The translations under genes were made by a program, and so were the position numbers. A stretch of 64,000 nucleotides of DNA from Paraburkholderia tagetis. GTDB lineage: Bacteria > Pseudomonadota > Gammaproteobacteria > Burkholderiales > Burkholderiaceae. Shown here piece by piece: positions 18,919 to 29,197 of the stretch. The stretch spans positions 248,001 to 312,000 of the forward strand of contig NZ_JAKLJA010000003.1 in assembly GCF_022213065.1 (NCBI RefSeq), given 5' to 3'. How positions within the stretch are numbered: position 1 is the first letter of the stretch; each line of letters begins with the position of its first letter. Under the pieces are notes generated by a model. It had not been told where the DNA came from and did not search any database. It saw nothing but the letters and a program-made list of their open reading frames with translations.

Positions 18919-20580
18919 ATGAAACGCAGAACTTTTTTGTCCGGCGCGCTGAGCGCCGCCGCGGCATCGCTGTTTGCGCGCCCGGTCTTGGCCCAGCAGC
19001 GCGGGCATGCGATGTCCGGCATGGCGGACATGGGCGCCATGATGCACGCGCAGGCGCCGCTCGCGGCGCCTGACGCCTTGCCCGCCGGCGCGCCGCTGGC
19101 GATGTTGCGCACGCTGGCGAACGAGAGCCGCGAAGCGGGGCATTTTCGCGCGACGCTGATCGCCCGGCCCGTGGCGCGGCCGTTGCTCGCCGGTCAGCCG
19201 GCGACCACCTTCTGGCAATACGACGCGGGCGATGCGGACGATGCGAGTGACAAGGCCAATGGCGCCGGCCCCGTGATCGGCCCGTTGATCGACGTGCGCG
19301 AAGGCGACACCGTCGAAATCCGCTTCGTCAACCGACTGCCGCAGCCGTCCACGATTCACTGGCACGGTCTGCCGGTGCCGCCCGATCAGGACGGCAATCC
19401 CATGAACCTCGTGGCGCCCGGCGCCGAGCGCGTCTACCGGTTCACACTGCCCGAGGGCAGCGCCGGCACCTACTGGTATCACCCGCACCCGCACATGCTC
19501 TCGTCCGAGCAGGTGTTTCGCGGGCTCGCGGGCCCGATCATCGTGCGTGCCGCGAATGATCCGCTTGCCGCGTGGCCGGAGCGCCATGTATTCGTCTCCG
19601 ACCTCAAGCTGGCCGCCGACGGCACGATTCCCGCGAACGGCATGATGGACTGGATGAATGGCCGCGAGGGCCAGTTCGTGCTCGTGAACGGCGCGCGTGA
19701 GCCGCGCATCGAAGTCGTGCGCGACGAGCGCTGGCGCGTCTGGAACGGCTGCAACGCGCGTTATGTGCAGCTCGCGTTCGACGATGGCCGCGCTTTCGCG
19801 CTGGTCGGTACCGATGGCGGCCTGCTCGCCGCGCCACGCGAGGGCGTGACCTCGCTGTTGCTCGCGCCGGGCGAGCGCGCCGAGCTGATCGTGCGCGCGG
19901 GGCAGGGCGCGTCGAGCGCGCGCCTGATTGCCGCGCAGTACGACCGGCGCAAGATGGCGATGTCACACGGCAGCTTGCCGCCTGCGCCGTCGATCGCGCT
20001 AGCTCAGGTGCGATTCGCGCCGCAGGGCGAGGCGCCGGCATTGCCCGCGCAACTGCGTCCGATCGCACCATTGCTGCCGCGTGGCGCGGCCGTGGCAGCG
20101 CTCGCGCAAAAATCGGTGGTGTTCAGCGAAGCCATGGACATGCATGCGATGCACCAGCCAGGCGCATCAAGATCGGGTATGCCACACGGCATGCAATTCA
20201 TGATCAACGGCGAGACCTACGATCCCGAACGCATCACGTTCACGAGCCGCCGCGGCGAGGTCGAGCACTGGACGATTGCGAACCGCACGGACATGGATCA
20301 TCCGTTCCATCTGCACGGTACGCAGTTTCAGGTGATCGCGCGCGAGACGGGCACAACGACGGGCACAACTACGGGCACAACTACGGGCACAACTACGGGA
20401 ACGACGGGCGCCACGCGCGTGGACGAGCCGTATCTCGCATGGCGCGATACCGTCAACGTAAAACCGGGAGAAAGCGTGCACATCGCGACCGTGCAGCACG
20501 CTGCGGGCGAGCGCATGTTCCATTGCCACATCCTCGAGCACGAGGACCTCGGCATGATGGGCACGCTGCGCGTGATCTAG
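18919..20580 (+). CDS. Multicopper oxidase (CueO/CopA-like), Tat-exported
   Basis: Periplasmic copper oxidase of 553 aa, probably oxidising Cu(I) for copper tolerance. The signal MKRRTFLSGALSAAAASLFARPVLA is a twin-arginine type. All four copper-binding segments are present: HWHG (147-150), YWYHPHPH (185-192), HPFHLHG (461-467) and MFHCHILEHEDLGMMG (about 533-548). Met-rich patches (MSGMADMGAMMH; MDMHAMHQPG) could bind Cu(I). An unusual low-complexity insert of Gly-Thr-Thr-Thr units at about 477-496 sits right after the third copper motif, coded by a 12-bp tandem repeat. ATG 18919 follows AGGA; the in-frame ATG at 18805 lacks one. Confidence 0.93.
   Translation: MKRRTFLSGALSAAAASLFARPVLAQQRGHAMSGMADMGAMMHAQAPLAAPDALPAGAPLAMLRTLANESREAGHFRATLIARPVARPLLAGQPATTFWQYDAGDADDASDKANGAGPVIGPLIDVREGDTVEIRFVNRLPQPSTIHWHGLPVPPDQDGNPMNLVAPGAERVYRFTLPEGSAGTYWYHPHPHMLSSEQVFRGLAGPIIVRAANDPLAAWPERHVFVSDLKLAADGTIPANGMMDWMNGREGQFVLVNGAREPRIEVVRDERWRVWNGCNARYVQLAFDDGRAFALVGTDGGLLAAPREGVTSLLLAPGERAELIVRAGQGASSARLIAAQYDRRKMAMSHGSLPPAPSIALAQVRFAPQGEAPALPAQLRPIAPLLPRGAAVAALAQKSVVFSEAMDMHAMHQPGASRSGMPHGMQFMINGETYDPERITFTSRRGEVEHWTIANRTDMDHPFHLHGTQFQVIARETGTTTGTTTGTTTGTTTGTTGATRVDEPYLAWRDTVNVKPGESVHIATVQHAAGERMFHCHILEHEDLGMMGTLRVI
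20347..20406 (+). repeat. 12-bp tandem repeat inside the multicopper oxidase gene
   Basis: Five units of acgggcacaact or close variants, in frame, coding for repeated Gly-Thr-Thr-Thr. The last unit has diverged (acgggaacgacg). Since the unit is a multiple of three, changes in copy number lengthen or shorten the protein without a frameshift. Confidence 0.9.
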
Positions 20581-20584
20581 CGCC

Positions 20585-20616
20585 CCAAAAAAGAAACCCG
20601 GCCGAAGCCGGGTTTC
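20585..20616. terminator. Bidirectional terminator between multicopper oxidase and cold-shock gene
   Basis: A 10-bp perfect stem (GAAACCCGGC / GCCGGGTTTC) with a CGAA loop. On the minus strand it is followed by TTTTTT, making it a strong terminator for the cold-shock gene; on the plus strand it ends the oxidase transcript with a weaker tail. Confidence 0.85.
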
Positions 20617-20638
20617 TCAGGTACGGGTACCGAACAGA

Positions 20639-20845
20639 TCAGGCTGCAGCCTGAATGTTCGATGCCTGTTTACCCTTCGGGCCTTGCACGACCTCGAAGC
20701 TCACCTTCTGACCTTCTTTGAGGGTCTTGAAGCCATTCATCTGGATGGCCGAAAAATGAGCAAACAGATCCTCACCGCCTTCGTCCGGCGTGATGAAGCC
20801 AAAACCCTTCGCGTCGTTGAACCACTTAACCGTACCGGTTGCCAT
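20639..20845 (-). CDS. Cold-shock protein (CspA family)
   Basis: RNA-chaperone of 68 aa with a single cold-shock domain. RNP1 reads KGFGFITP and RNP2 DLFAHFSAI, both with the aromatic residues that stack on single-stranded nucleic acid. The start is [18 protein letters not shown] consensus promoter lies about 140 nt upstream, leaving a long untranslated leader, which is typical of cold-inducible csp genes where leader folding controls translation. Whether this copy is cold-induced or constitutive cannot be told. Confidence 0.95.
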   Translation of the reverse strand: MATGTVKWFNDAKGFGFITPDEGGEDLFAHFSAIQMNGFKTLKEGQKVSFEVVQGPKGKQASNIQAAA

Positions 20846-20986
20846 ACCAACTTCCCCTGTAACTCATGTCACTACCAAGAGCAGTTCGAAAAGCTAAACG
20901 ATCGCATGTTGCGAGCGCCCCCTCCTCACAAGCTCACCAACGGCATTTTTTCGAAAATAAAGGCGGTTGAAAAAAGTGCCAGCTTG

Positions 20987-21015
20987 ATTGTTGGGGCTCT
21001 TTATTCTGCTGTCAA
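20987..21015 (-). promoter_or_regulatory. Sigma-70 promoter of the cold-shock gene
   Basis: On the minus strand a perfect -35 box TTGACA (21015-21010) and a -10 box AACAAT (20992-20987) are separated by 17 nt. Transcription would begin near 20980, giving a leader of about 135 nt before the cold-shock ATG. Confidence 0.75.
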
Positions 21016-21475
21016 GAATATTTTGAGACGCCATCTGACGCGTTGTAAAGAACGCATTTCCAGGGTTTTTCCGGCTTTTCTTGCGGCTGCGCGAGGCGGA
21101 AATCGCAGCCGGTTGCCGGTGCACTCATCGGGTTCGTTTTTTATCCGGTCGCAGTGACGCGAGCTGTCTTGAAAAGTCGCATAATCGACTCACATGGGAT
21201 GCACTGCAGCACGGAATCCGACGGTGTGCGTGCGGAGGCCGACAGTAGCTGGCCACGTGGGCGCGCAGGTTGTGCGATACTCGATTCAACGGTGGCCCGA
21301 AAGCTGCTGGCGGTATGGTTCGAACCGGCCCCCGCAGCCGGGCGCCCACGAAAGTACGGTTTGAAGTACGCGTTGGGCGAGACTGATCGAGTCCGGAAAA
21401 AGGGGGGCTGCGCCGGGATTGTCCGCACGGTGCGGCGGCCCGGTTCACCGGACGGCCGGTCGGGTTTCGGCAGGA
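21016..21475. other. Intergenic region between cspA-like gene and clpS
   Basis: Divergent spacer with no convincing gene. Frames open on the plus strand here overlap clpS out of frame and have no binding site. The only clear signals are the promoters at its two ends. Confidence 0.35.
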
Positions 21476-21503
21476 TTGCGGGCCTGTCCGAGTTGTTTAG
21501 AAT
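21476..21503 (+). promoter_or_regulatory. Putative clpS promoter, possibly giving a leaderless mRNA
   Basis: TTGCGG (21476-21481) and TAGAAT (21498-21503) are spaced by 16 nt. The start codon of clpS is at 21510, about where transcription would begin, and no Shine-Dalgarno sequence stands before it. Confidence 0.55.
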
Positions 21504-21509
21504 GGGTGT

Positions 21510-21820
21510 ATGGCGATTATCCCGGACAAGCAGGATTCAACCGTAGTGGAGCGGCAGGAGCAAAAGGTCAAACCGCCCTCCATGTACAAGGTCGTGCTGA
21601 TGAATGACGACTACACGCCGATGGAATTCGTCGTGATGATCGTGCAGGAATATTTCAATAAGGATCGCGAGACCGCAACACAGATCATGTTGAAGGTGCA
21701 TCGCGAGGGCAGGGGCGTTTGTGGGGTCTATACGCGGGACATCGCGTCGACCAAGGTTGAGCAAGTCGTTACCCACGCGCGGCAAGCGGGGCACCCGCTG
21801 CAGTGTGTGATGGAGGAAGC

Positions 21821-21824
<4 letters not shown>
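21510..21824 (+). CDS. clpS: ClpAP adaptor protein ClpS
   Basis: Adaptor of 104 aa that delivers N-degron substrates to ClpAP. The core reads [24 protein letters not shown], with the N-end residue pocket built around the NDD and the Met/Val positions, then the conserved [16 protein letters not shown]. The first 24 residues are the flexible N-terminal extension that enters ClpA. The stop overlaps the clpA start (ATGA). No binding site precedes the ATG, which may mean leaderless translation. Confidence 0.96.
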
Positions 21825-24112
<2,288 letters not shown>

Positions 24113-24163
24113 CTGCCGTGGAATAACTGCGGCGGCGCGAAGCGCGCGCAAGTTTCAAGGCAC

Positions 24164-24201
24164 AACGGCGTAGCTCATCACGGGCTACGCCGTTTTATTT
24201 T
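24164..24201 (+). terminator. Intrinsic terminator of clpSA
   Basis: An 11-bp perfect stem (AACGGCGTAGC / GCTACGCCGTT) followed by TTATTTT, about 50 nt after the clpA stop. Confidence 0.9.
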
Positions 24202-24370
24202 GGGTATGAAAAGCAGGAATCCGAAATAATTGCGTCGTCCGCGTCATGACCCGATGCCCGGGTGTCAAGGTGAATGAGGCGCCGCAAAGTAAAATAGGCG
24301 TTTATCTCGCCGTTGGCGTTTTCACGATGCGCAGCGCTTCAGTGCGTTTGCGCAAAGCAGGGGTGTAAGA

Positions 24371-25783
24371 GTGGTACCACGTAAATCGGGCGCGTTCGAC
24401 TCCATCGTCGAGCGCGAGCAGGGGCTGCGCCAAGGCTTGTCCGCGGGCCAGATGACAATGATCGCCATCGGCGGCGCGGTGGGCACCGGGCTCTTTCTCG
24501 GCAGCGGCTTCGCCATCGGTTTTGCCGGGCCGGGCGTGCTCGTGTCCTATGCCATCGGCGCGCTGATCGCCTTGTTGCTGATGGGCGCGCTTGCCGAGAT
24601 GACCGTCGCGCATCCGACCTCGGGATCGTTCGGCGCGTATGCCGAGCACTATATCGGTCCGCTCGCCGGCTTCGTCGTGCGCTACGCTTACTGGTCCGCC
24701 TATGTGCTGGCCGTGGGCACCGAAGTCGCGGCCATCGCCATCTACATGAAGTTCTGGTTCCCGCAGGTGCCGGGGCTCTACTGGATCGTCGGGTTCTCGG
24801 CGGCGCTGATCGTCGTGAACGCCATGAGCGTGCGGGCCTACGGCACCATCGAGTATCTCTTTTCCAGCCTCAAGATTGCGGCCATCGTCGCGTTCATCGT
24901 GCTGGGCGCCTGGTTCGTGTGGCGCGCGCCCGCCGGCTCGGGCGTGGGGTTCGCGAACTACACGTCGCACGGCGGGCTGCTGCCCAAGGGCTGGTGGGGC
25001 GTCTGGGTGGGCACGATCGTTTCGCTTTTCAGCTATCTGGGCGTGGAAACCATCGCGGTTGCCGCGGCGGAAGCCAGGGATCCGGCCCGTGCGGTCACGC
25101 GCGCGTTCCGCGCCACGGTGCTGCGCCTCGTGCTGTTCTACCTGCTCACGCTCGCGCTCATGCTCGCCATCGTCCCCTGGACCGAGGCGGGCGGCAACGA
25201 AAGCCCCTTCGTGAGGGTGATGGCCGAAACCGGCGTGCCGTACGCGGCGGGCGCGATCAACTTCATCGTGCTCGTGGCCGCGCTCTCGGCCATGAACAGC
25301 CAGCTCTATATCACCACGCGCATGATGTTCAGCCTCTCGCGCGCGGGCTACGCGCCGGCGGCGTTCGGGCGGCTCACGCCCAACGGCGTGCCGACGGCGG
25401 CGCTCTCGCTCTCGACCATCGGCATCGCCGTGGCGGCCGTGCTCAACGCGCTCTGGCCGCAGGCGGCGTTCACGCTGATGATGTCGATTGCGATGTTCGG
25501 CGCGATGTTCACGTGGTTCATGATTTTCGTGACGCAGATTTTCTTCCGCGTGCAGCGCGGGAGCGATGGGAGTGCGCCGCTCGAATTCCGTATGTGGGGC
25601 TTTCCGTTCATGAGCGTGCTGGGCGCGCTGCTAATGCTAGGCATCCTGGTCGGCACCGCGTTCACACGCGAATTCCGCATGACGCTTGCATATGGGCTGG
25701 CGTTCCTGGCGGTGCTCGTGGTGGTGTACGCGCTGTGGTATCGCCGGCGGCACCCTGCGGCGCAGATCCAAGGGTCGCCCTGA
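24371..25783 (+). CDS. Amino-acid permease, APC superfamily (GABA/basic amino-acid type)
   Basis: Inner-membrane transporter of 470 aa with about twelve membrane segments. The family opening, LSAGQMTMIAIGGAVGTGLF (residues about 24-43), is the substrate and ion-binding first helix, and PTSGSFGAYAEHYIGP is the next conserved stretch. It belongs with GabP, CycA and proline-specific permeases; the substrate cannot be decided. The start is taken as GTG 24371, since the preceding region has stops and the N-terminal REQGLRQGL is typical. It is monocistronic and converges with dut. Confidence 0.88.
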   Translation: MVPRKSGAFDSIVEREQGLRQGLSAGQMTMIAIGGAVGTGLFLGSGFAIGFAGPGVLVSYAIGALIALLLMGALAEMTVAHPTSGSFGAYAEHYIGPLAGFVVRYAYWSAYVLAVGTEVAAIAIYMKFWFPQVPGLYWIVGFSAALIVVNAMSVRAYGTIEYLFSSLKIAAIVAFIVLGAWFVWRAPAGSGVGFANYTSHGGLLPKGWWGVWVGTIVSLFSYLGVETIAVAAAEARDPARAVTRAFRATVLRLVLFYLLTLALMLAIVPWTEAGGNESPFVRVMAETGVPYAAGAINFIVLVAALSAMNSQLYITTRMMFSLSRAGYAPAAFGRLTPNGVPTAALSLSTIGIAVAAVLNALWPQAAFTLMMSIAMFGAMFTWFMIFVTQIFFRVQRGSDGSAPLEFRMWGFPFMSVLGALLMLGILVGTAFTREFRMTLAYGLAFLAVLVVVYALWYRRRHPAAQIQGSP

Positions 25784-25787
25784 ACGC

Positions 25788-25815
25788 AAAAAAGCACGCC
25801 GCGGCGTGCTTTTTG
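25788..25815. terminator. Bidirectional terminator between permease and dut
   Basis: Stem AAAAAGCACGCC / GGCGTGCTTTTT with a very short GC loop. A-runs and T-runs on both sides allow termination of both converging transcripts. Confidence 0.85.
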
Positions 25816-25847
25816 GTTCCTGCGAGTGCTGAACGGGTGCGTGAGGC

Positions 25848-26294
25848 TCAGTGCTTGCCCGTGCTGCCGAAGCCGCCCGTGCCGCGCTCGCTCGCGTCGA
25901 AATCGTCGACGAGATTGAACTGCGCCTGAACGACCGGCACGATCACGAGTTGTGCGAGGCGCTCCATCGGATTGAGCGTGAAAGTGGTGTGGCCGCGGTT
26001 CCAGGTGGAGATCATCAGCTCGCCCTGGTAGTCGGAGTCGATCAGGCCGACGAGGTTGCCGAGCACGATGCCGTGCTTGTGGCCGAGGCCCGAGCGCGGC
26101 AGGATCAGCGCCGCGTAGCCCGGATCGGCCAGATGGATCGCGAGGCCGGTCGGCACGAGCTTCGTTTCGCCGGGCTCGAGCGTGAGCGGCGTTTCGATGC
26201 AGGCGCGCAGGTCGAGGCCCGCGCTGCCCGGCGTCGCGTAGTGGGGCAGCTGGTCGCGCATGCGTTCGTTCAGGATCTTGATGTCGATTTTCAT
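25848..26294 (-). CDS. dut: Deoxyuridine triphosphatase
   Basis: Trimeric enzyme of 148 aa that hydrolyses dUTP to dUMP, keeping uracil out of DNA and supplying thymidylate synthesis. The five dUTPase motifs are visible: [45 protein letters not shown] and the C-terminal [10 protein letters not shown] arm that closes over the active site. It is the last gene of a leftward block that also includes coaBC; dut and coaBC are neighbours in many proteobacteria. Confidence 0.97.
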   Translation of the reverse strand: MKIDIKILNERMRDQLPHYATPGSAGLDLRACIETPLTLEPGETKLVPTGLAIHLADPGYAALILPRSGLGHKHGIVLGNLVGLIDSDYQGELMISTWNRGHTTFTLNPMERLAQLVIVPVVQAQFNLVDDFDASERGTGGFGSTGKH

Positions 26295-26325
26295 GAGGCT
26301 CCGATTCGATCGGGGTCAGGGTTAG

Positions 26326-27330
26326 TCAGCTTCGAGGCAACTGGAAGGCCTCTGCGAGAAGTTCGTAAGAGCGCAGGCGTGCCGCGTAGCTGCCTGCGAC
26401 GGTCAGCACGATGAGTTCATCGGCGCGAAAGCTGTCCTTGAGCGCGTGCAGGCGCTCGGTGACGCTCTCGGGCGTGCCGATGATGCTGCGCGGTTTTTCG
26501 CGATCGATCACGACCTGCTCGCGCTCGCCGTATTCCTGTGCGCGGCCCTGTTCGAGGCTCGGAATGGGTGCGTTCAGGCCATAGGCCATCTGCACCCGGC
26601 GCAAGTCGACGGCTTTTTCGAGGTCGGCGGCTTCGGCTTCGGTGTCGGCGCAGATCGCGAACACCGCGCACGCGAGGTACGGCTTCTGCTCGTGGCCGGG
26701 CAGGAAGGTGTCGCGGTAGGTGTTGGCCACCAGGTGCCCGAAGTGCGCGTTAATGAAATGCGCGAACGAGAAACGCAGCCCGAGTTGCGCGGCGAGCGCG
26801 CCGCCGAAGTCGCTCGAGCCCAGCACCCAGAGCTGCGGGCGCGTGGCGATCTGCGGCTGCAATGCGACGCCGTGCGCAAGGTGGTCGGTGGCGAGCGTGC
26901 CGTCCATCAGGCCGACGAGATCCTGCACCTGCTGCGTGAACTGGTCGCCGCGATTGTAGGCACCCGCCGCGACGGCCTGCGCGGTGCGCATGTCGCCGCC
27001 CGGCGCGCGGCCCACGCCGAGATCGACGCGCCCCGGGAACAGCGCTTCGAGCATCATGAACTGCTCGGCGACCTTGAACGGGCTGTAGTAGGGCAGCATG
27101 ATGCCGCCCGAGCCGATGCGGATGCGTTTGGTCACGCTGCCCAGGTGCGCGAGCATGACTTCTGGGGCGGGGTTGCACACGCCCAGCAGGCCGTGGTGCT
27201 CGGCGCACCAGTAGCGCGTGTAGCCGAGGTCGTCGGCGAGCTGTGCGAGTTCGACGGTGGCGGCGATGGCGTCCGCCGCGGTGTGCCCGGCGATCACGGG
27301 CGACTGGTCCAGCACCGAAAGCAGTGTCAT
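26326..27330 (-). CDS. Luciferase-like (LLM class) flavin-dependent oxidoreductase
   Basis: A 334 aa TIM-barrel protein of the bacterial luciferase-like monooxygenase family, using reduced flavin supplied by a partner reductase. The signature features are YTRYWCAEHHGL, RIRIGSGGIMLPYYSPFKVAEQF, and LGVGRAPGGD. It is of the subgroup often named MsnO8 or YwbB-like family oxidoreductases. Substrate unknown. It is inserted between dut and coaBC, 31 nt from dut and 67 nt from coaBC, so it may be co-transcribed with them although it is not part of that pathway. Confidence 0.9.
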   Translation of the reverse strand: MTLLSVLDQSPVIAGHTAADAIAATVELAQLADDLGYTRYWCAEHHGLLGVCNPAPEVMLAHLGSVTKRIRIGSGGIMLPYYSPFKVAEQFMMLEALFPGRVDLGVGRAPGGDMRTAQAVAAGAYNRGDQFTQQVQDLVGLMDGTLATDHLAHGVALQPQIATRPQLWVLGSSDFGGALAAQLGLRFSFAHFINAHFGHLVANTYRDTFLPGHEQKPYLACAVFAICADTEAEAADLEKAVDLRRVQMAYGLNAPIPSLEQGRAQEYGEREQVVIDREKPRSIIGTPESVTERLHALKDSFRADELIVLTVAGSYAARLRSYELLAEAFQLPRS

Positions 27331-27397
27331 GGCAGTACTGCTCCTTCACTTCGTTCGCGGCGCTGCGCGTCAGCGCCCGAGGGCGCCGGCGCGCGCG

Positions 27398-28627
27398 TCA
27401 CGAGATGATGCCCGGGTCCGGCAGACGCCGCGCGATTTCGGCGATCAGCGTCTGCGCGAGCGCCTGCTTGGCCGCGCGCGGCAGCGGCGTGCGGCCGGCA
27501 GCTTCGAACAGCACGACTTCGTTGTCGTCCTGGCCGAAGGTGAGCGGGCCGAGATTGCCGATTAGCAGCGGCACCTTCTTGCGCGCGCGCTTTTCTTCGC
27601 CGTGCACCTCGAGGTCGCCGCTTTCGGCCGCGAAGCCCACGCAGTACGGCGGATTCGGCATGGCCGCAACCGACGCCAGAATGTCGGGGTTCTCGACGAA
27701 GCTGAACGTCGGCATGCGCTGCCCGGCGGTCTTCTTGATCTTGTGCTCGGCGACGTGATCGACGCGCCAGTCGGCCACCGCGGCCACGCCGATGAAAACA
27801 TCGGCATCAGGTGCCTCGCGCATCACCGCGTCGTACATTTGCTGCGCGGTCTGCACGTCTTCGCGCCAGACGCCCCACGGCGTGGGCAGCGCGACCGGGC
27901 CCGCGACCAGATGCACCTCGGCGCCGGCCTGCTGCGCCGCGCGCGCGAGCGCGAAGCCCATTTTGCCGCTCGAGCGGTTCGTGATGCCGCGCACCGGGTC
28001 GAGCGGCTCGAAGGTCGGTCCAGCCGTGATCAGGAGCTTGCGGCCCGCAAGCAGCTTGGGCGCGAAGAACGCGACGATGGCCTCGTAAATGGCTTCCGGC
28101 TCCAGCATGCGCCCGTCGCCGACTTCGCCGCAAGCCTGCGGGCCGGAATCGGGGCCGAGCGTCTCAACGCCGTCCGCGCGCAGTTGCGCGACGTTGCGCT
28201 GGGTGGCCGGGTTGTTCCACATCTGCCGGTTCATGGCCGGCACGACCAGCAGCGGGCAGTCGCGCGCGACGCACATCGTGGAGAGCAGGTCGTCAGCGAA
28301 ACCGTGCGCGAGCTTCGCAAGGAAGTCGGTGGAGGCGGGCGCGACGACGATGGCGTCCGCCTCGCGCGAGAGGTCGATGTGCGCCATGTTGTTGGGCATG
28401 CGGCCGTCCCACTGGCTCGTGTAGACGGGGCGGCCCGAGAGCGCCTGCATCGTGACCGGCGTGATGAACTGCGTGGCCGCTTCGGTCATCACGATCTGCA
28501 CCGTCGCGCCGGCCTTGGTCAGCAGGCGCGTGAGCTCGGCGATCTTGTAGCAGGCGATGCCACCCGTCATGCCGAGCACGAGGTGGCGTCCGGTCAGCTC
28601 GCCCGGGTTTGCAGCGGAGGTGTTCAA
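27398..28627 (-). CDS. coaBC: Bifunctional phosphopantothenoylcysteine decarboxylase / phosphopantothenate-cysteine ligase
   Basis: Two steps of coenzyme A synthesis in a 409 aa fusion. The N-terminal CoaC flavoprotein half shows GGIACYKIAEL, the active-site region VVAPASTDFLAKLAHGFADDLLS and the substrate clamp motif with PAMNRQMW. The C-terminal CoaB ligase half begins near GRKLLITAGPTFEPLDPVRGITNRSSGKMG and has the acylphosphate-site Lys region EHKIKKTAGQRMPTFSFVENPDIL. It forms a leftward group with lspA and ileS upstream and dut downstream. Confidence 0.97.
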   Translation of the reverse strand: MNTSAANPGELTGRHLVLGMTGGIACYKIAELTRLLTKAGATVQIVMTEAATQFITPVTMQALSGRPVYTSQWDGRMPNNMAHIDLSREADAIVVAPASTDFLAKLAHGFADDLLSTMCVARDCPLLVVPAMNRQMWNNPATQRNVAQLRADGVETLGPDSGPQACGEVGDGRMLEPEAIYEAIVAFFAPKLLAGRKLLITAGPTFEPLDPVRGITNRSSGKMGFALARAAQQAGAEVHLVAGPVALPTPWGVWREDVQTAQQMYDAVMREAPDADVFIGVAAVADWRVDHVAEHKIKKTAGQRMPTFSFVENPDILASVAAMPNPPYCVGFAAESGDLEVHGEEKRARKKVPLLIGNLGPLTFGQDDNEVVLFEAAGRTPLPRAAKQALAQTLIAEIARRLPDPGIIS

Positions 28628-28678
28628 ATCAGGTCTCCTGTCTCTCCGAGACGCGCAATGGACGTGCGATGGACGCGC

Positions 28679-29197
28679 TCAGCGCGAGCTGCGCACGCGC
28701 CGCAATTCGTCGAACACCAGCAGGATGGCGCCAACGGTGATTGCGCTATCGGCAACGTTGAACGCCGGCCAGTGCGACGAACCCAGGTGGAAGTCGAGGA
28801 AGTCGATCACATGGCCGTACATCAGGCGGTCGAGCACGTTGCCGAGCGCGCCGCCGAGTATCAGCGCCAGTGCGGTGCAAAAGAGGCGTTGCCCTGCGTG
28901 GCGCTTGAGCAGGTAGCAGATCACGATGGCCGCGACCACGCCGAGCGCCGTGAACGCCCAGCGCTGCCAGCCGCCCGCCGCGGCGAGGAAGCTGAACGCC
29001 GCGCCCTTGTTGTAGACCAGCACGAGGTTGAAGAACGGCGTGATCACGCGGCCTTCGCCGTAGCTGAACACCTTGGCGATGGCGATCTTCGTGAGCTGGT
29101 CGGCGAGGATCACGATCACCGCGATGCCGAGCCACGGCGCGAGCGTGCCGCGCGCGCCGTTCGACTTCGACTGTTTCGGCAGGGTCGTCTTGGCCAT
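28679..29197 (-). CDS. lspA: Lipoprotein signal peptidase (signal peptidase II)
   Basis: Inner-membrane aspartyl protease of 172 aa that removes signal peptides from lipidated prolipoproteins. Four membrane helices are evident; the two catalytic Asp lie in [15 protein letters not shown] and [11 protein letters not shown]. The start at ATG 29197 shares one base with the ileS stop (TAATG), the classic ileS-lspA coupling; the in-frame ATG at 29254 is inside ileS. It has a basic cytoplasmic N-terminus of about 20 residues. Confidence 0.97.
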   Translation of the reverse strand: MAKTTLPKQSKSNGARGTLAPWLGIAVIVILADQLTKIAIAKVFSYGEGRVITPFFNLVLVYNKGAAFSFLAAAGGWQRWAFTALGVVAAIVICYLLKRHAGQRLFCTALALILGGALGNVLDRLMYGHVIDFLDFHLGSSHWPAFNVADSAITVGAILLVFDELRRVRSSR

